DNA of 64,000 nucleotides from Siniperca chuatsi (lineage: Eukaryota; Chordata; Actinopteri; Centrarchiformes; Sinipercidae), in NCBI RefSeq assembly GCF_020085105.1, contig NC_058055.1, positions 28,061,372-28,125,371 on the forward strand, read 5' to 3'. This document shows, one piece after another, positions 24,241 to 35,926 of the stretch. The translations under genes were made by a program, and so were the position numbers. How positions within the stretch are numbered: position 1 is the first letter of the stretch; each line of letters starts with the position of its first letter. The notes under the pieces are model-generated. The model was not told where the DNA came from. It searched no databases and saw only the letters and a list, made by a program, of their open reading frames with translations.

Positions 24241-26328
24241 CGAAATGTGCGCATGCGCCAACATGCATGCTGCCTGTTTCCGTAGCTCCGTCTCGTCGTC
24301 TTTTTCCAACTTTTAGCTTTCCTTTTTCTTCCAAACTTGAGTAACTTGTGTGTAAGTATAACTTAAACTACGGTCTTTACGAAAATGAGAGTAGAAAGTT
24401 TTTTAGTACTTTTTTCGCCGTGGAACTTCTTCTCCTGCTACTTGGTCAGGGCACCGCTGCAGATCAGCTGTTTGGCTGCATTGTTTACAGCAGAGAGCAG
24501 CTGATTGCACTGAAGCCGAGCGATATGGCGCCCAGGACAACTGATGTCCCCACTGAGGGATCACTCCTGGAGGGGTAATCGGAAAGGCGGTGGGCTTACT
24601 GTTCTGCAATGACATTCACACCACCATAGCACAACTCCAGACTCAACACCCGAGTGCACTCATATTAATCTCTGGTGACTTCAACCATGTCAGTGTTTCA
24701 ACAACACTGACAAATTTCACCCACTATGTGTGTTGTCCTACTAGAGAGGAGAGGACACTGGACATGCTGTATGCTAACGTTAAGGACGCATTGAGCTCTT
24801 CCACCCTCCCCCCTTTGGGTAGGTCGGACCACAACCTGGTTCATCTTAAATCCTGCTATGTGACCAACTGGAATGCACTCTGTGAGCCTCATGGAGAGGA
24901 CATTGATGGGCTCACTGAGTGCATCATCACATTAACTTCTGTGTGGACTGCAATGTCCCAACTAAGGTGGTCCATTGTTATCCAAATAACAAACCGTGGT
25001 TAACAAAGGACATCAAAGACATCCTGAATGCCAAGAGGAGGGCCTTTACTGATGGTAATAGGGAGGAGGTGCGGGCAATCCAGGTTGACCTGAAGGTGAA
25101 GATCAGGGAAGCCAAGGAGTAGTACAGGAGGAAGCTGGAGCGGAAACTCCGGCAGAACAACATGTGAGAGGTCTGGAGCGGCATGAAGAGCATCATTGGC
25201 TTCAGACCGACTGGCAGCAGAGGAGTTGAAGGCAGCTTGGACAGGGCCAACGAACTTAATCTGTTCTTTAACAGATTTGACACACCAGCTCCTGCTCATC
25301 CCCCCTCTAACTCAGCTGCTGTTGGCCCTCAGACTCCTCTGAGTCCTCTGCTCCCCCCTCCTCCATCTTCCTGGGAGAGTCCTACTCCCCCCTCAACTGG
25401 CTATCAGGCTAACGGCCCTCTTCACACTAATGACTCCCCCCCTCCCCTGCCTGTAACCTCTGCTGTGTGCCTGACTACTGACCAGGTGAGAAGACAGCTG
25501 ATGAAACTACACTCAAACAAGGCTGCAGGCCCCGATGGTGTTTGCCCCGGGGTGCTAAAAGCCTGTGCACCCCAGCTATGTGGAGTCCTTCAACATGTCT
25601 TCAACCTGAGCCTGAGTCTTCAAAGGGTCCCTGTTCTGTGGAAGACATCTTGCTTCGTTCCTGTGCCGAAGACGCCGCGTCCCAGTGGCTCCAAGGACTA
25701 CAGACCGGTGGCACTGACCTCCCACATAATGAAGACCCTGGAGAGACTAGTGCTGGAACAGCTGCGGCCATTGGTCAGACCCCTCCTGGACCCTCTTCAG
25801 TTCGCCTACCATCCCCGGCTGGGAGTTGAGGATGCCATCATCTTCCTGCTGAACCGCATCCACACCCACCTGGACAAGCTGGCAAGGACGTTGCTCCAGT
25901 GCTTTCAACACCATCCGGCCAGCCATGCTGGGTGAGAAGCTGGCAGCGATGCAGGTGGATGCCCCCCTCGTGTCCTGGATTGTTGACTACCTGACTGGCA
26001 GACCACAGCATGTGCGCCTTCAGCACTGCGTGTCAGACAACGTGGTCAGCAACACTGGAGCCCTTCAGGGGACTGTCCTCTCTCCCTTTCTCTTCACCAT
26101 CTATCACGGACTTCAGCTACCACACAGAGTCCTGCCACCTTCAGAAGTTTTTTGGTGATGAGTCTGAGTACAGGGCTGTGGTGGGGAACTTGTCTCATGG
26201 TGTGAGCAGAACCATCTGCAGCTCAATGCGACAAAGTCTAAGGAGCTGGTTGTGGATCTACGAAAGGCCAAGGCACCAGTGACCCCATTTTCTATCCAGG
26301 GGGTCAGTGTGGACATTGTAGAGGATTA
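24241..26328 (+). mobile_element. Rex1/L2-like LINE, copy A, internally deleted
   Basis: Begins with the LINE 5' head CGAAATGTGCGCATGCGCC right after TGCAT, the same junction as copies C and D. It keeps part of the apurinic-type endonuclease (ILISGDFNHVSVS, TLDMLYANVKDA, GRSDHNLVHLKSCY) and the reverse transcriptase start (AAGPDGVCPGVLKAC, DYRPVALTS, LQFAYHPRLGVEDAI). Relative to copy D it lacks a stretch after the leader, a stretch after KSCYV and a stretch in the RT before SAFNT, and it has in-frame stops. At 26328 it is interrupted by a Penelope fragment after GTAGAGGATTA. Confidence 0.85.
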
Positions 26329-26910
26329 AGACGGTGTAGTCCCTCATTCGTCCAGGAGTGTTCTATCGTAGAAAAGGTTTCAGTCATAGTCATCTGGACA
26401 CTGTTTTCAGAATCAAGACGTTTCGGCTCCCATCCGGAAGTCATTCTCAATTGTGAAAAAATTGGATGGGAACTGGAAATTTAAGCTAATCTGAGTTACA
26501 TAAACCCTGCCCTCAGGAGGGAATCTGCCTGAGTATCTGTTAATAGCTAGTTTCACCTGAAACTGATCTAATAGTTTCAAGATGGCCCAGTGATCAGTAA
26601 TCAGGCCTATTGTTCTCTGGCTGCATCTACTTCATCACTGTTAAGTGCCTGATTAGCATGTGATTGGCGTGACCAAGGTGATAATACACTCTTTGGGCAG
26701 ATTAAATCTCAGACCACCATTTCTGTTCAAAGAGGGGTTCTCTTTCTTCACAAAAATGGCTTCCTTGACTCCCCGTTCAAACCAACTCTTCTCTCTAAGA
26801 ATCTTCACCTCGCTGTCTTCAAATGTGTGGTTTGTAGCTTTTAAATGCAAATGCACGGCGCTCTGTAATCCTGAGTTAGCGTGTCGTCTGTGCTGATAAA
26901 GTCTTTTGTG
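25504..26910. repeat. 1.4 kb direct tandem duplication, first copy
   Basis: Runs from AAACTACACTCAAACAAGGC in the LINE RT region through the LINE-Penelope junction to GTCTTTTGTG. It is followed immediately by a near-identical second copy. The junction shows TGAA-like microhomology (ATGAAAC before copy 1, TGTGAAAC at the joint, TGTGAAGT after copy 2). Confidence 0.92.
26329..26910 (-). mobile_element. Penelope-like element fragment, first copy
   Basis: Minus-strand fragment inserted in LINE A. The outer end is AGACGGTGTAGTCCC. The frame complementary to 26653-26910 encodes the end of the GIY-YIG-containing C-terminal region (HLHLKATNHTFEDSEVKI, FVKKENPSLNRNGGLRFNLP). It is cut at the tandem duplication joint. 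Confidence 0.75.
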
Positions 26911-28314
26911 AAACTACACTCAAACAAGGCTGCAGGCCCCGATGGTGTTTGCCCCGGGGTGCTAAAAGCCTGTGCACCCCAGCTATGTGGAGTCCTTCAA
27001 CATGTCTTCAACCTGAGCCTGAGTCTCTCAAAGGGTCCCTGTTCTGTGGAAGACATCTTGCTTCGCTCCTGTGCCGAAGACGCCGCGCCCCAGTGGCTCC
27101 AAGGACTACAGACCGGTGGCACTGACCTCCCACATAATGAAGACCCTGGAGAGACTAGTGCTGGAACAGCTGCGGCCATTGGTCAGACCCCTCCTGGACC
27201 TCTTCAGTTCGCCTACCATCCCCGGCTGGGAGTTGAGGATGCCATCATCTTCCTGCTGAACCGCATCCACACCCACCTGGACAAGCTGGCAAGGACGTTG
27301 CTCCAGTGCTTTCAACACCATCCGGCCAGCCATGCTGGGTGAGAAGCTGGCAGCGATGCAGGTGGATGCCCCCTCGTGTCCTGGATTGTTGACTACCTGA
27401 CTGGCAGACCACAGCATGTGCGCCTTCAGCACTGCGTGTCAGACAACGTGGTCAGCAACACTGGAGCCCTTCAGGGGACTGTCCTCTCTCCTTTCTCTTC
27501 ACCATCTATCACGGACTTCAGCTACCACACAGAGTCCTGCCACCTTCAGAAGTTTTTGGTGATGAGTCTGAGTACAGGGCTGTGGTGGGGAACTTGTCTC
27601 ATGGTGTGAGCAGAACCATCTGCAGCTCAATGCGACAAAGTCTAAGGAGCTGGTTGTGGATCTACGAAAGGCCAAGGCACCAGTGACCCCATTTTCTATC
27701 CAGGGGGTCAGTGTGGACATTGTAGAGGATTAAGACGGTGTAGTCCCTCATTCGTCCAGGAGTGTTCTATCGTAGAAAAGGTTTCAGTCATAGTCATCTG
27801 GACACTGTTTTCAGAATCAAGACGTTTCGGCTCCCATCCGGAAGTCATTCTCAATTGTGAAAAAATTGGATGGGAACTGGAAATTTAAGCTAATCTGAGT
27901 TACATAAACCCTGCCCTCAGGAGGGAATCTGCCTGAGTATCTGTTAATAGCTAGTTTCACCTGAAACTGATCTAATAGTTTCAAGATGGCCCAGTGATCA
28001 GTAATCAGGCCTATTGTTCTCTGGCTGCATCTACTTCATCACTGTTAAGTGCCTGATTAGCATGTGATTGGCGTGACCAAGGTGATAATACACTCTTTGG
28101 GCAGATTAAATCTCAGACCACCATTTCTGTTCAAAGAGGGGTTCTCTTTCTTCACAAAAATGGCTTCCTTGACTCCCCGTTCAAACCAACTCTTCTCTCT
28201 AAGAATCTTCACCTCGCTGTCTTCAAATGTGTGGTTTGTAGCTTTTAAATGCAAATGCACGGCGCTCTGTAATCCTGAGTTAGCGTGTCGTCTGTGCTGA
28301 TAAAGTCTTTTGTG
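26911..28314. repeat. 1.4 kb direct tandem duplication, second copy
   Basis: Near-identical to 25504-26910 at an offset of about 1407 bases. LINE RT part 26911-27732, Penelope part 27733-28314. Most differences seen by eye are single-base changes in homopolymer runs, usually shorter here (for example CCCCCC/CCCCC near 25963 and 27370, and a T run near 27555). Confidence 0.92.
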
Positions 28315-28480
28315 AAGTGGCTGTTTGGTTTCGCCTATGTACCGTTCTTTGCAGTTTTCCTCACTGCACTGAATGGGGTAGACAACATTGCTCTGTTTCT
28401 GTGTGGGTAACTTGTCCTTAGGGTGAACGGGTTTCTTTAAACCAGGCAACACTTTAAGACAGAAACTCGTCTCCGGAGCT
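27733..28480 (-). mobile_element. Penelope-like element fragment with GIY-YIG domain
   Basis: The frame complementary to 28057-28452 (131 codons) encodes the C-terminus of a Penelope-like retroelement: VVYPIQCSEENCKERYIGET is a GIY-YIG-type endonuclease core (Y-P-I, then Y-I-G), followed by KRLYQHRR and a conserved Asn/Lys-rich tail. Penelope elements use this nuclease for insertion (family knowledge). The reverse transcriptase part is absent. The left end is the GACGGTGTAG terminus; the right end abuts array flank sequence at about 28481 (TTGTCTCCCTGACATATAAG). Confidence 0.8.
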
Positions 28481-30108
28481 TTGTCTCCCTGACATATAAG
28501 ACGTTAGAAGTGATGTGAATACCAAATTAATCAGACATATTTTAGAACAGCATAGCTCTGGTTTCACTACAGCAGTTCAGCCATGTGTCTACAGGCTTTC
28601 ATTCAAACCAAACACCATTTCATACATAACCACACTGACACATAAAACAATGGGTAAAAACATAATGACCATAGACAAACAATACAACTTTTATGCATTT
28701 AGCAAGCGTTCACATAGGGATGCTATGGTTTGAGATTGAAAATCTGCATACACAACTTAAATGGCACATGGTTCAATAACTGTTACGGACAGTACAGACC
28801 GGAGACACAGGGAAGATACTGATATGGTTTATTGAAACACGAGCAGAATGAACAGATAATGGATGGAAGTATACTGTCCTTTCACTGGAGATCGTGGAGC
28901 TCTGGAGTAGTGTGGCTGAACACAGGAGAGTGGGTTCACACAGGGCTGGGAACCGGAGTGACACACACACAGGAGATGAGAGACACACTCACGGGAGACT
29001 GAAGACACACGGGATCTGGAGCTGGAGTGACACACACGGAGGACTGGAGTAGACAGGAGCCGGGATCGAGGTACTGGGTGCTGGGTGATCGTCGGAGGTT
29101 ATTCCTTCTGTAGTTTAGTCCGAGGCGTAGTAGATTCAGGAGACAAGAGTACAATCTTTTGTCTAAATGAGACCGGACACTGACTGTGGTGAGGGGCTGG
29201 GATTTATAGGGGAGTGGAGTGCTGACTGGATGCAGGTGTATACTAGGTAACAGGTGAAGGGAATCAGTAATCGGGTGAGGGAGTGTAGTGGCTGGAGAGA
29301 ACATGACAGACGGTGACAATAACAGGTGTGTAGCTTAGAATTCACTTGTATAGTTTTGTGGTGGATGTTGAACAGGCTGCTGGAAACACATCTCACACAT
29401 CAGGAAACAGTTGACTGCATTTAAATATAATATATAATTACTTTACTGAATGCTATATTCCTGGTTTCATTCCTTTTCAAATTTCATTTAATTCCAATTT
29501 GCCTTCAAAATGCAATTAATTTGTTCATCAGTTCTTTTCATGTATTTAAGATTTCATTTTGTGTCTTAAAACAACAAATGTTAAAACTAAAACGAAACAC
29601 AGGATATACTGTACATAGTAATAATGTAATATGTAATGTGTAAACAACATAATAATAATCTATTTGTAGAGCACTTTTCAAAACCTGATTTAGAAAGTGT
29701 TTCACACAAGGCAGCAAATTAAAATCAACAAATTATGAAGTTTCATATAGAATCTAATCAAATAGCAAACTTTTAGGTAACAAAAGACATCAATTGACCA
29801 AGAGTAAATTTAAGATATAAATAAAAATATATAAGTTAGATATTAGAATCAGTTCTAAAACATACTGGGAGCCAGTGTAAGGAGGCTAAAGCAGGTGTGA
29901 TGTGGTCACTGAGTTCTGTAGCCTGGCAATAGAGTTTCCTTTAAGTATAAACGTTGTTGCAGTAATCGAGGCTGGAGAAGATAAAAGTATGTCTCTGTCT
30001 TTAGAACATAAAAGAGAGTATTTTTGCAATATTTCATAAATGATAAAAACATGATTGGCATTATTCAGTAAACAAACATCATTTACATACTGTGTGTCTC
30101 ATGCTTAC
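28481..30108 (-). other. Remnant leader intron of a lost b-type OR
   Basis: This corresponds to 62469-63579, the leader intron of OR7, but no OR coding sequence precedes it. The first roughly 700 bases of intron and the whole gene are missing, replaced by the Penelope/LINE sequence. A solo LTR (28781-29318) has been inserted. The dispersed repeat with TTTGTAGAGCACTTTTC lies at about 29660-30020. Confidence 0.75.
28781..29318 (-). mobile_element. Solo LTR, Ty3/gypsy-like, with target duplication (fossil)
   Basis: Flanked by the 5-base duplication ATAAC (28776-28780 and 29319-29323). The uninterrupted paralogues (for example 37888) read TTCAATAACAGGTGTG. On the minus strand it starts TGTCACCGTCTGTC, has a CTATAAATCCCAGCCCC promoter-like box and CAATAAACC polyadenylation-type signal, and ends GTCCGTAACA, like the LTRs of the two larger gypsy copies. 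It is absent from the other array copies, so it was inserted after the array duplicated. Confidence 0.8.
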
Positions 30109-30260
30109 CTCTGCTGACATGAACTCCCTCCACTCACCCGAGGTGGGCTGACATCTGTTATAAGCTGAATGATGGCCCCCGGTATTTGAGAGTTTGTTGC
30201 GTCACTGAACTCTTACCAGTTTCTTACCAGGCAACAACTGCTGTCACAACACTATGTTTC
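30109..30260 (-). promoter_or_regulatory. Orphan OR promoter and leader exon
   Basis: Full copy of the array promoter on the minus strand: GTTGCCTGGTAAG, GTGACGCAAC, CCGGGGGCCATC, CTTATAAC (plus 30157-30164), and donor CAGAG|GTAAGC at 30109/30108. No OR follows; transcription would run through the solo LTR, Penelope and LINE sequences toward OR3. Confidence 0.65.
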
Positions 30261-31078
30261 CTTTTGGTGGTTTGGATGCCGCTGTGGTAGATGAAACATG
30301 ATAAAGTACCCTCTAGGGCGCCCTTCTAGTGGAGAAAACATGATGCGGTGCATACTGGCTGCCCTACATGTTACATGTACATGTTTTACAGAGGTGTAGT
30401 AGTTATACTTTAAATCTGAGTCATATTTTAAAACAACTGTTTCACCATAAATGCTTCAGGACTTTCTGCACCCTGGTGCCCCACCTCATGCAGCTGGTGC
30501 CCTTTTTATTTTTTTGCCCCTGCCCCTCAGACAGCCTGAGTCAGCCTCTGACTGGTGGGCAGAAAACATGGGTGATTTAGCTATTTTCAGCCCTGCTGGC
30601 ATATAAATGTATTATTACAGACTGCTGGGGGTAGCTAGTTTTACCATACACCTTTTTGACCGAAGACATTTTGACTTGTCATCGTAGGAAAAGGTGTTAC
30701 AAAAAACATTAACAAATGGTCCATTTTATTCGTGTCCCAGTAAACCATGACAGTGCTGCTTGTTTCCATCCACTGCTGCTGTGAATATGAGTTCATCAGT
30801 TGCTGCTCTTAAACCATCGCAGAAGAATCAGAATCAGGAATCCTTTATTGATCCCCAAGGGGAAACTCTTTAAGAAAAAGCAAAGCTAAAAGTTGGAAAA
30901 AGTAAGATGACGAGATGGAGCAACGGCAACAGGCAGCATGCACGTTGGCGGATGCGCACAATTCACCAAAAAAGAGCACACAAGGAGATGACGTCATTAA
31001 AAGAGCTCCAGTCAAATCTGAAATAATGGATAACCACTCCCTCACCAGAGTACTAACCACTCACACACACCTGCTCCC
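30261..31078. repeat. Array spacer between modules 1 and 2
   Basis: Begins with the empty LINE site (GCATACTGGCTGCCC at 30349) and continues with a spacer shared with 45070-45480, 56470-57280 and 63815-64000 ('GCACCCTGGTGCCCCACC', 'GGGCAGAAAACATGGGTG'). It contains the mini-LINE 30821-30959. No gene. Confidence 0.75.
30821..30959 (-). mobile_element. 139-base LINE-derived mini element
   Basis: Read on the minus strand it is the 5' head of the Rex1/L2-like LINE (GCATGCTGCCTGTTGCCG, CTTTTTCCAACTTTTAGCTT) joined directly to its 3' tail (AAAGAGTTTCCCCTTGGGG, ATCAATAAAGGATTCC, TGATTCTGATTCTT). Everything between, including both enzymatic domains, is absent. A second copy of the same length lies at the equivalent place, 57041-57179. 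Confidence 0.75.
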
Positions 31079-34000
31079 TATCACACACACCTGCTCCCCA
31101 TCAGCACCTCATCAATACTAGTATAAATGCACACTACTCACCCCAGCCAGTTGTCCGGTCTCGTTAATACTAAGGACTCTCCCCATCGATGAAAGACGAC
31201 TTTTGGATTCCTTCCTTTTCCTATGCCAAGTGTGCGCTTCCACTCCAGTGTTGAATCATCCAGTCGTGAGTTTACCAGTCTCCAGTGTGTGTCTCCGGTT
31301 CCCAATCTCCAACACCATTCTACAAAGGACGGTATGAGTACTCCACTCGTTATTTTAGACTGCTCCATCACCCATCACTTACCAGCTTACTGTGTGCTCA
31401 TTGCTGTGTTCAATAAAAACTACATCTGTTTCCACCTTGGTGTCTCTTGCCCTTCTGTCTGTAACAGAAGACCGGACCTCAATGTAGAACGGCCAGCATG
31501 AGTACCATGGACCCTTTCCAGGAGCTGGTGGATCTCCTTCGCTGTGGGCTCTCCGCCACACCACCAGCATCCACACCAGCCATCACGTCCGCATCCGCCG
31601 CCGTCACTCCGCCACCTCTGGTGTACGCCAGTCCCATGGCCAAACCAGCGGCCTTCTCTGGCTTGGTGGAAGACTGCAATGGTTTCATCCTGCAGTGTTC
31701 GCTGGTCCTGGAGATGCAGCTGCACCTGTACCCTGACGATCGTTCCAAGGTGGCTTTCGTCATATCACAGCTCAACGGACGTGCTCTACAATGGGCTGAG
31801 ACAATATGGGCACAGAATGGACCTGTAACTCAGTCCCTAACCAACTTCATCTCCCACTTCAAAGAGGTGTTCGGAAGACCGGCTGGAGATTCTTCTGCAG
31901 GAGAATGCCTCTACCACCTAAAGCAGGGTTCCAGATCGATAAACGACTATGCCCTAGAATTCCGGACTCTCACGGCTGTCAGTGGGTGGAACGAGCAGTC
32001 CCTAATCACCACCTTCCGTCAGGGATTGGATCCCAGGGTATGGCTGCATCTCGCCGCATGTGCGGATACTATTGGCCTTGAACGGTTCATCCAACTGTCT
32101 ATCAGAGTCGCCACCCATATGCAGGCGTGTTTTGAAGAACACCAGGACCAGTCGACATCCATGCCATCCCTCTGCCAGCCTGATATCCACCGCCCTCCAG
32201 AACCAGACCACGAACCCATGCAGCTGGAGAATAACACACTGACCCCCACTGAGCGGCAGAGGCGTCTGTGCCAGGGCTTGTGTCTGTACTGTGGAGCTGC
32301 TGGGTATGCCATAACTTCCTGTCCCATCCGCCCTCTGCGGCCTATGGTGAGTGCCATCCTTCCCTCATTTAAGAATATGAAGCCCCTCTCCACTGTGATA
32401 ACACTCATTACTCCCGCTGTATCCATCCCAGTACATGCCCTCATTGACTTCGGGTCAGGCGGTAACTTCATCTCTGGTGCCCTCTGCCGCCAGCTCAACC
32501 TTAAACCACCACCACGCCGTCTGTCTACCAGATCCAGGCCGTGACAGGCAGACCACTCAGCCGTGCACAAGTCCAGGTATGTGCTGGACCTGTTAACATC
32601 CAGGTAGGCCTATTGCATTAAGAACAGCAACATCTCCTGGTTCTGGAGGGTTCCACCGCTGAAGTGATCTTAGGGCGCCCATGGTTGGAACAACATAACC
32701 CCATCATCTCCTGGACCACTGGTGAAGTGCTAAAGTGGGGCAACTCCTGTTTTCCAGACAATTTCCCTAGCCTACCACAAGACTCTTCATGTCTGCACCA
32801 CATCCATAGAGAGTCCGCGAGAAAAACAGTATGTGGATATTCCGCCCTGCCCACTACCCACTGCCATGGAAACCGGTAAACTCATGTTCAACCACATCTT
32901 CTGGTATTATGGCATTCCAGAGGACATCGTGTCAGACCAGGTGCCCCAGTGCATCTCCAGAGTGTGGAAGGCCTTCTTCTCCCTCCTAGGCGTGACCGTC
33001 AGCCTCTCTTCTGGATACCACCTGCAGTCGATTGGGCAGATGGAAAAGAAGGTACAGGAGATCGGCCACTTCCTACATACCTTCTGCCATAGCCACCAGG
33101 ACTCTTGGAACCAGTTCCTGGGATGGGCTGAGTACGGCCAGAATTCCCTCCGCCAACCTACCACTGGACTCACTCCCTTCCAGTGCTTAATCGGTTACCA
33201 ACCCCCTCTCTTCCCGTGGTCGGGAGAACCCTTGGAGGTTCCAGCGGTAGACTACTGGTTCCGAGAGAGCGAGAGGGTCTGGGACGCAGCTCATCATCAG
33301 CTGCAACGAGCGCTTTGCAGGTGCAGACTAACAGCCAACCTGAGACGCTCCACTGCTCCCGTCTATCAACCTGGTCAGAAGGTCTGACTGTCTACCTGGG
33401 ACATCAGGATGTGTCTGCCCTGCAAAAAGCTCAGTCCCAGATTCATTGGTCCCTTCACCATCACCAAGCAAATCAACCCAGTCACTTATCAGCTCCAACT
33501 GCCACCACAGTACAGAATTACCCTACTTTCCATGTTTCACTCCTCAAACCTCACCACCCTTCTGTTCCTGTTTCCACAGAGCCTGGCGCTGCAGCGGAAC
33601 CCCCCCTTCCTCTCATCCTGGAGGACGGAGCGGCGTACCGGGTGAACGAGATCTTGGACTCCCGGTGTCGTGTAGGTCTACTAGAATACCGGTCCATCTA
33701 GAGCACTCGTGGGTACCCAGACACGACATCCTTGACCCAACATCACACACACCTGCTCCCCATCAGCACCTCATCAACACTAGTGTAAAGGCACACTACT
33801 CACCCCAGCCAGTTGTCCGGTCTCGTTAATACTAAGGACTCTCCCCATCGATGAAAGACGACTTTTGGATTCCTTCCTTTTCCTACGCCAAGCGTGCGCT
33901 TCCACTCCAGTGTTGAATCATCCAGTCGTGAGTTTACCAGTCTCCAGTGTGTGTCTCCGGTTCCCAATCTCCAACCCCATTCTACAAATGACGGTATCAG

Positions 34001-34128
34001 TACTCCACTCGTTGTTCTAGACTGCTCCATCACCCATCACTTACCAGCTTACTGTGTGCTCATTGCTGTGTTCAATAAAAACTACATCTGTCTCCACCTC
34101 GGTGTCTCCTGCCCTTCTGTCCGTAACA
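31079..34128 (+). mobile_element. Ty3/gypsy chromovirus-like element E1 (fossil)
   Basis: 5' LTR about 31080-31466 and 3' LTR about 33742-34128, both near 387 bases and both ending CTGT(C/T)CGTAACA-style, with about 14 differences by eye. Parts recognised: gag (from 31498, with a capsid-like region and Cys-rich zinc knuckle), an aspartic protease-like region near 32420-32480, and an integrase C-terminal half ([20 protein letters not shown]) with a GPF-type module and a chromodomain-like tail to about 33700. Several breaks and an incomplete set of parts; not functional. It shares its right insertion junction and internal layout with E2, so both descend from one insertion copied with the OR module. 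LTR difference suggests a moderately young insertion. Confidence 0.85.
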
Positions 34129-34370
34129 TCTAGAGCCAGTGTTTGATTTGTCTGTTCTGGGCTACTGTGGAAACATGGCGGTGCAACATAGCAGCCTCTG
34201 TGGAAGGGGACCCGCTCCCTCTGTAGATATAAAGGACTTATTCTAAGGTAATGAAAACACAACGATTCTTATTTTCAGGTGATTATACACTAATGAAAAC
34301 ATACTTATAAATATTATATTCCATTTCTGCCAATAGCTCTTCCTAAATATTATCAGATATTTTGATTAAA
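34129..34370 (+). repeat. Right half of a common teleost MITE/SINE-like repeat
   Basis: Starts TCTAGAGCCAGTGTTTGATT and runs through 'GAAACATGGCGGTGCAACAT' and 'TTCAGGTGATTATACACTAATG' type motifs. E1 is inserted in it. The left half of the same repeat is seen at 57425-57605, where no gypsy element is present. Confidence 0.7.
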
Positions 34371-35926
34371 ACATGCCTTTTATTACAGCTTCACTTTTCT
34401 TTATACCATAATTGAAGCTAATTACTCTTGTGCATTGCTAAACTGGTTAGCATCTAGGGAGGTGAGAAGGCTTGGCTTGCATTTGAGAGTAACATACTGC
34501 ATTGCTACACTTCTAGCTAGATTTAGTTGTCGAACATTTCCCCTGGATCATGATACCATAAAAACATTGCTGTATATTTAACTGAGAGTACGCATTGGAC
34601 TTACTGAGTTAATCACAGTAGGCAAGGCCTTTGCTCTTCACATCCCGACAGCAATCAATAAATCAAATGCTCTGGAAAAAAAATGCAAAAAATCTGGTAT
34701 CTGTGGCTGTCGCAGGCCAGTAATAAGCCCATCCAATCATTCCTGGCCTACCTGCGTGCACTCTGTCCCTGCGGTCATTGTGCATGCAAATGTGTTTGGG
34801 GAGGGGCTTTTGAAGAAGGCCTAAAGGCCTTTAGGCCTCCTTCTCAAATCTAGCTGTCTCTGCAAGTTTCTCCAATTTTATTTTATTTGCATTTTCTGCC
34901 CCGCCCCAGTCTTGGAACCCATCGGCTATTGTATGACAACGATTTAGCCTTCAGGCAATGGCCAATGTTTCAGGGCTTCCGGTGTGTCCGGATAACGGAT
35001 ACCCGGGCCAAGACATCCTCTTCCGTGCACTTGTCATTGTTTACAATCCGATTGGCAATCTCGGAACCCATCAGCTATTGTCTGACGCCGATTTGGATGC
35101 AGATCCATTTTTTAAATGCTAAAAAAAAGCTCATCTCTCGAGTTCCGAGTCTGATTAAAAAGTTAAATCGTTGTGAGAGGATAGCCGATGGGTTCCGAGA
35201 TAACAATTCGGCCAATGAGTTACCTCTCTTTTACTCTCCACGCAAACTGTTTACCTGCATGCAACCAAAGCCCACTGAAATGTGATTGGTCAATACTACT
35301 CGGACTACAAACAGACTACAAACAGAAACCAGAATGATTCCGATACCAAAATCCTGTCCCTTGCCTACAGATTTTGTATTGATATGCAGATATCTGTTTA
35401 TAGAGATTAGCCCCGTCCTGATTAGTTTTTCACCTGTACCTCATTATCCTTCCCTAGTGTATTTAGTCTGTGTGTTCCCTTGTCTCAGTGCCAGTTCATC
35501 TTTGTCCATGTGTCAAGCGTTCCAGCCATTGCCCTAGGGTTTCTTCTCTGTAAGCCTTTTGTACCTTTTGATTTTGTAAAGAAATCATTGTGCTGCACCA
35601 GCTCTGCCTCTGAGTCTGCATGTGGGTCCAATTCCTTGTGTTCCTGATTACCCTGCTGGCACTATCGTGACAGTATTACCAATTAAAATCAGTTGTGAAA
35701 CAAGTCAAACTCTTAATTAATTGTGTAAACATAATTTTAATTTATACCATCAAATTAATTAATTACTGAATGGGTGTGTAGATAAGTGAAATGATTTTGA
35801 AAAGTAAAAAATACATTTCAGCATGCCATAGCGAGTGAGCGAGAATGTTTTTTTATTGCATGACTGAACATTTCAATAAGTGCAACTATTTTATTAACAA
35901 TTATTTACATTTAATTAACTACTGAG
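34371..35926. repeat. Array unit: downstream flank of OR4
   Basis: Same segment as 20338-21704. It holds the hairpin element 34910-35200 and an old LTR-like stretch about 35400-35673 (AAAGAAATCATTGTGCTGC, then a GTGACAGTA end), uninterrupted here. A TTTATT at about 35890 is an AATAAA on the minus strand and could end the OR4 transcript. Confidence 0.75.
34910..35200. repeat. Hairpin element, copy in OR4 flank
   Basis: Left arm TCTTGGAACCCATCGGCTAT, a second direct copy near 35060, and an inverted right arm ATAGCCGATGGGTTCCGAGA. The arms are well preserved. Confidence 0.65.

Noticed and set aside
24348-24578. A secreted peptide gene with a leucine-rich signal-like start
   Set aside because: Recurs at 38953 and 53022 as the 5' head of the Rex1/L2-like LINE.
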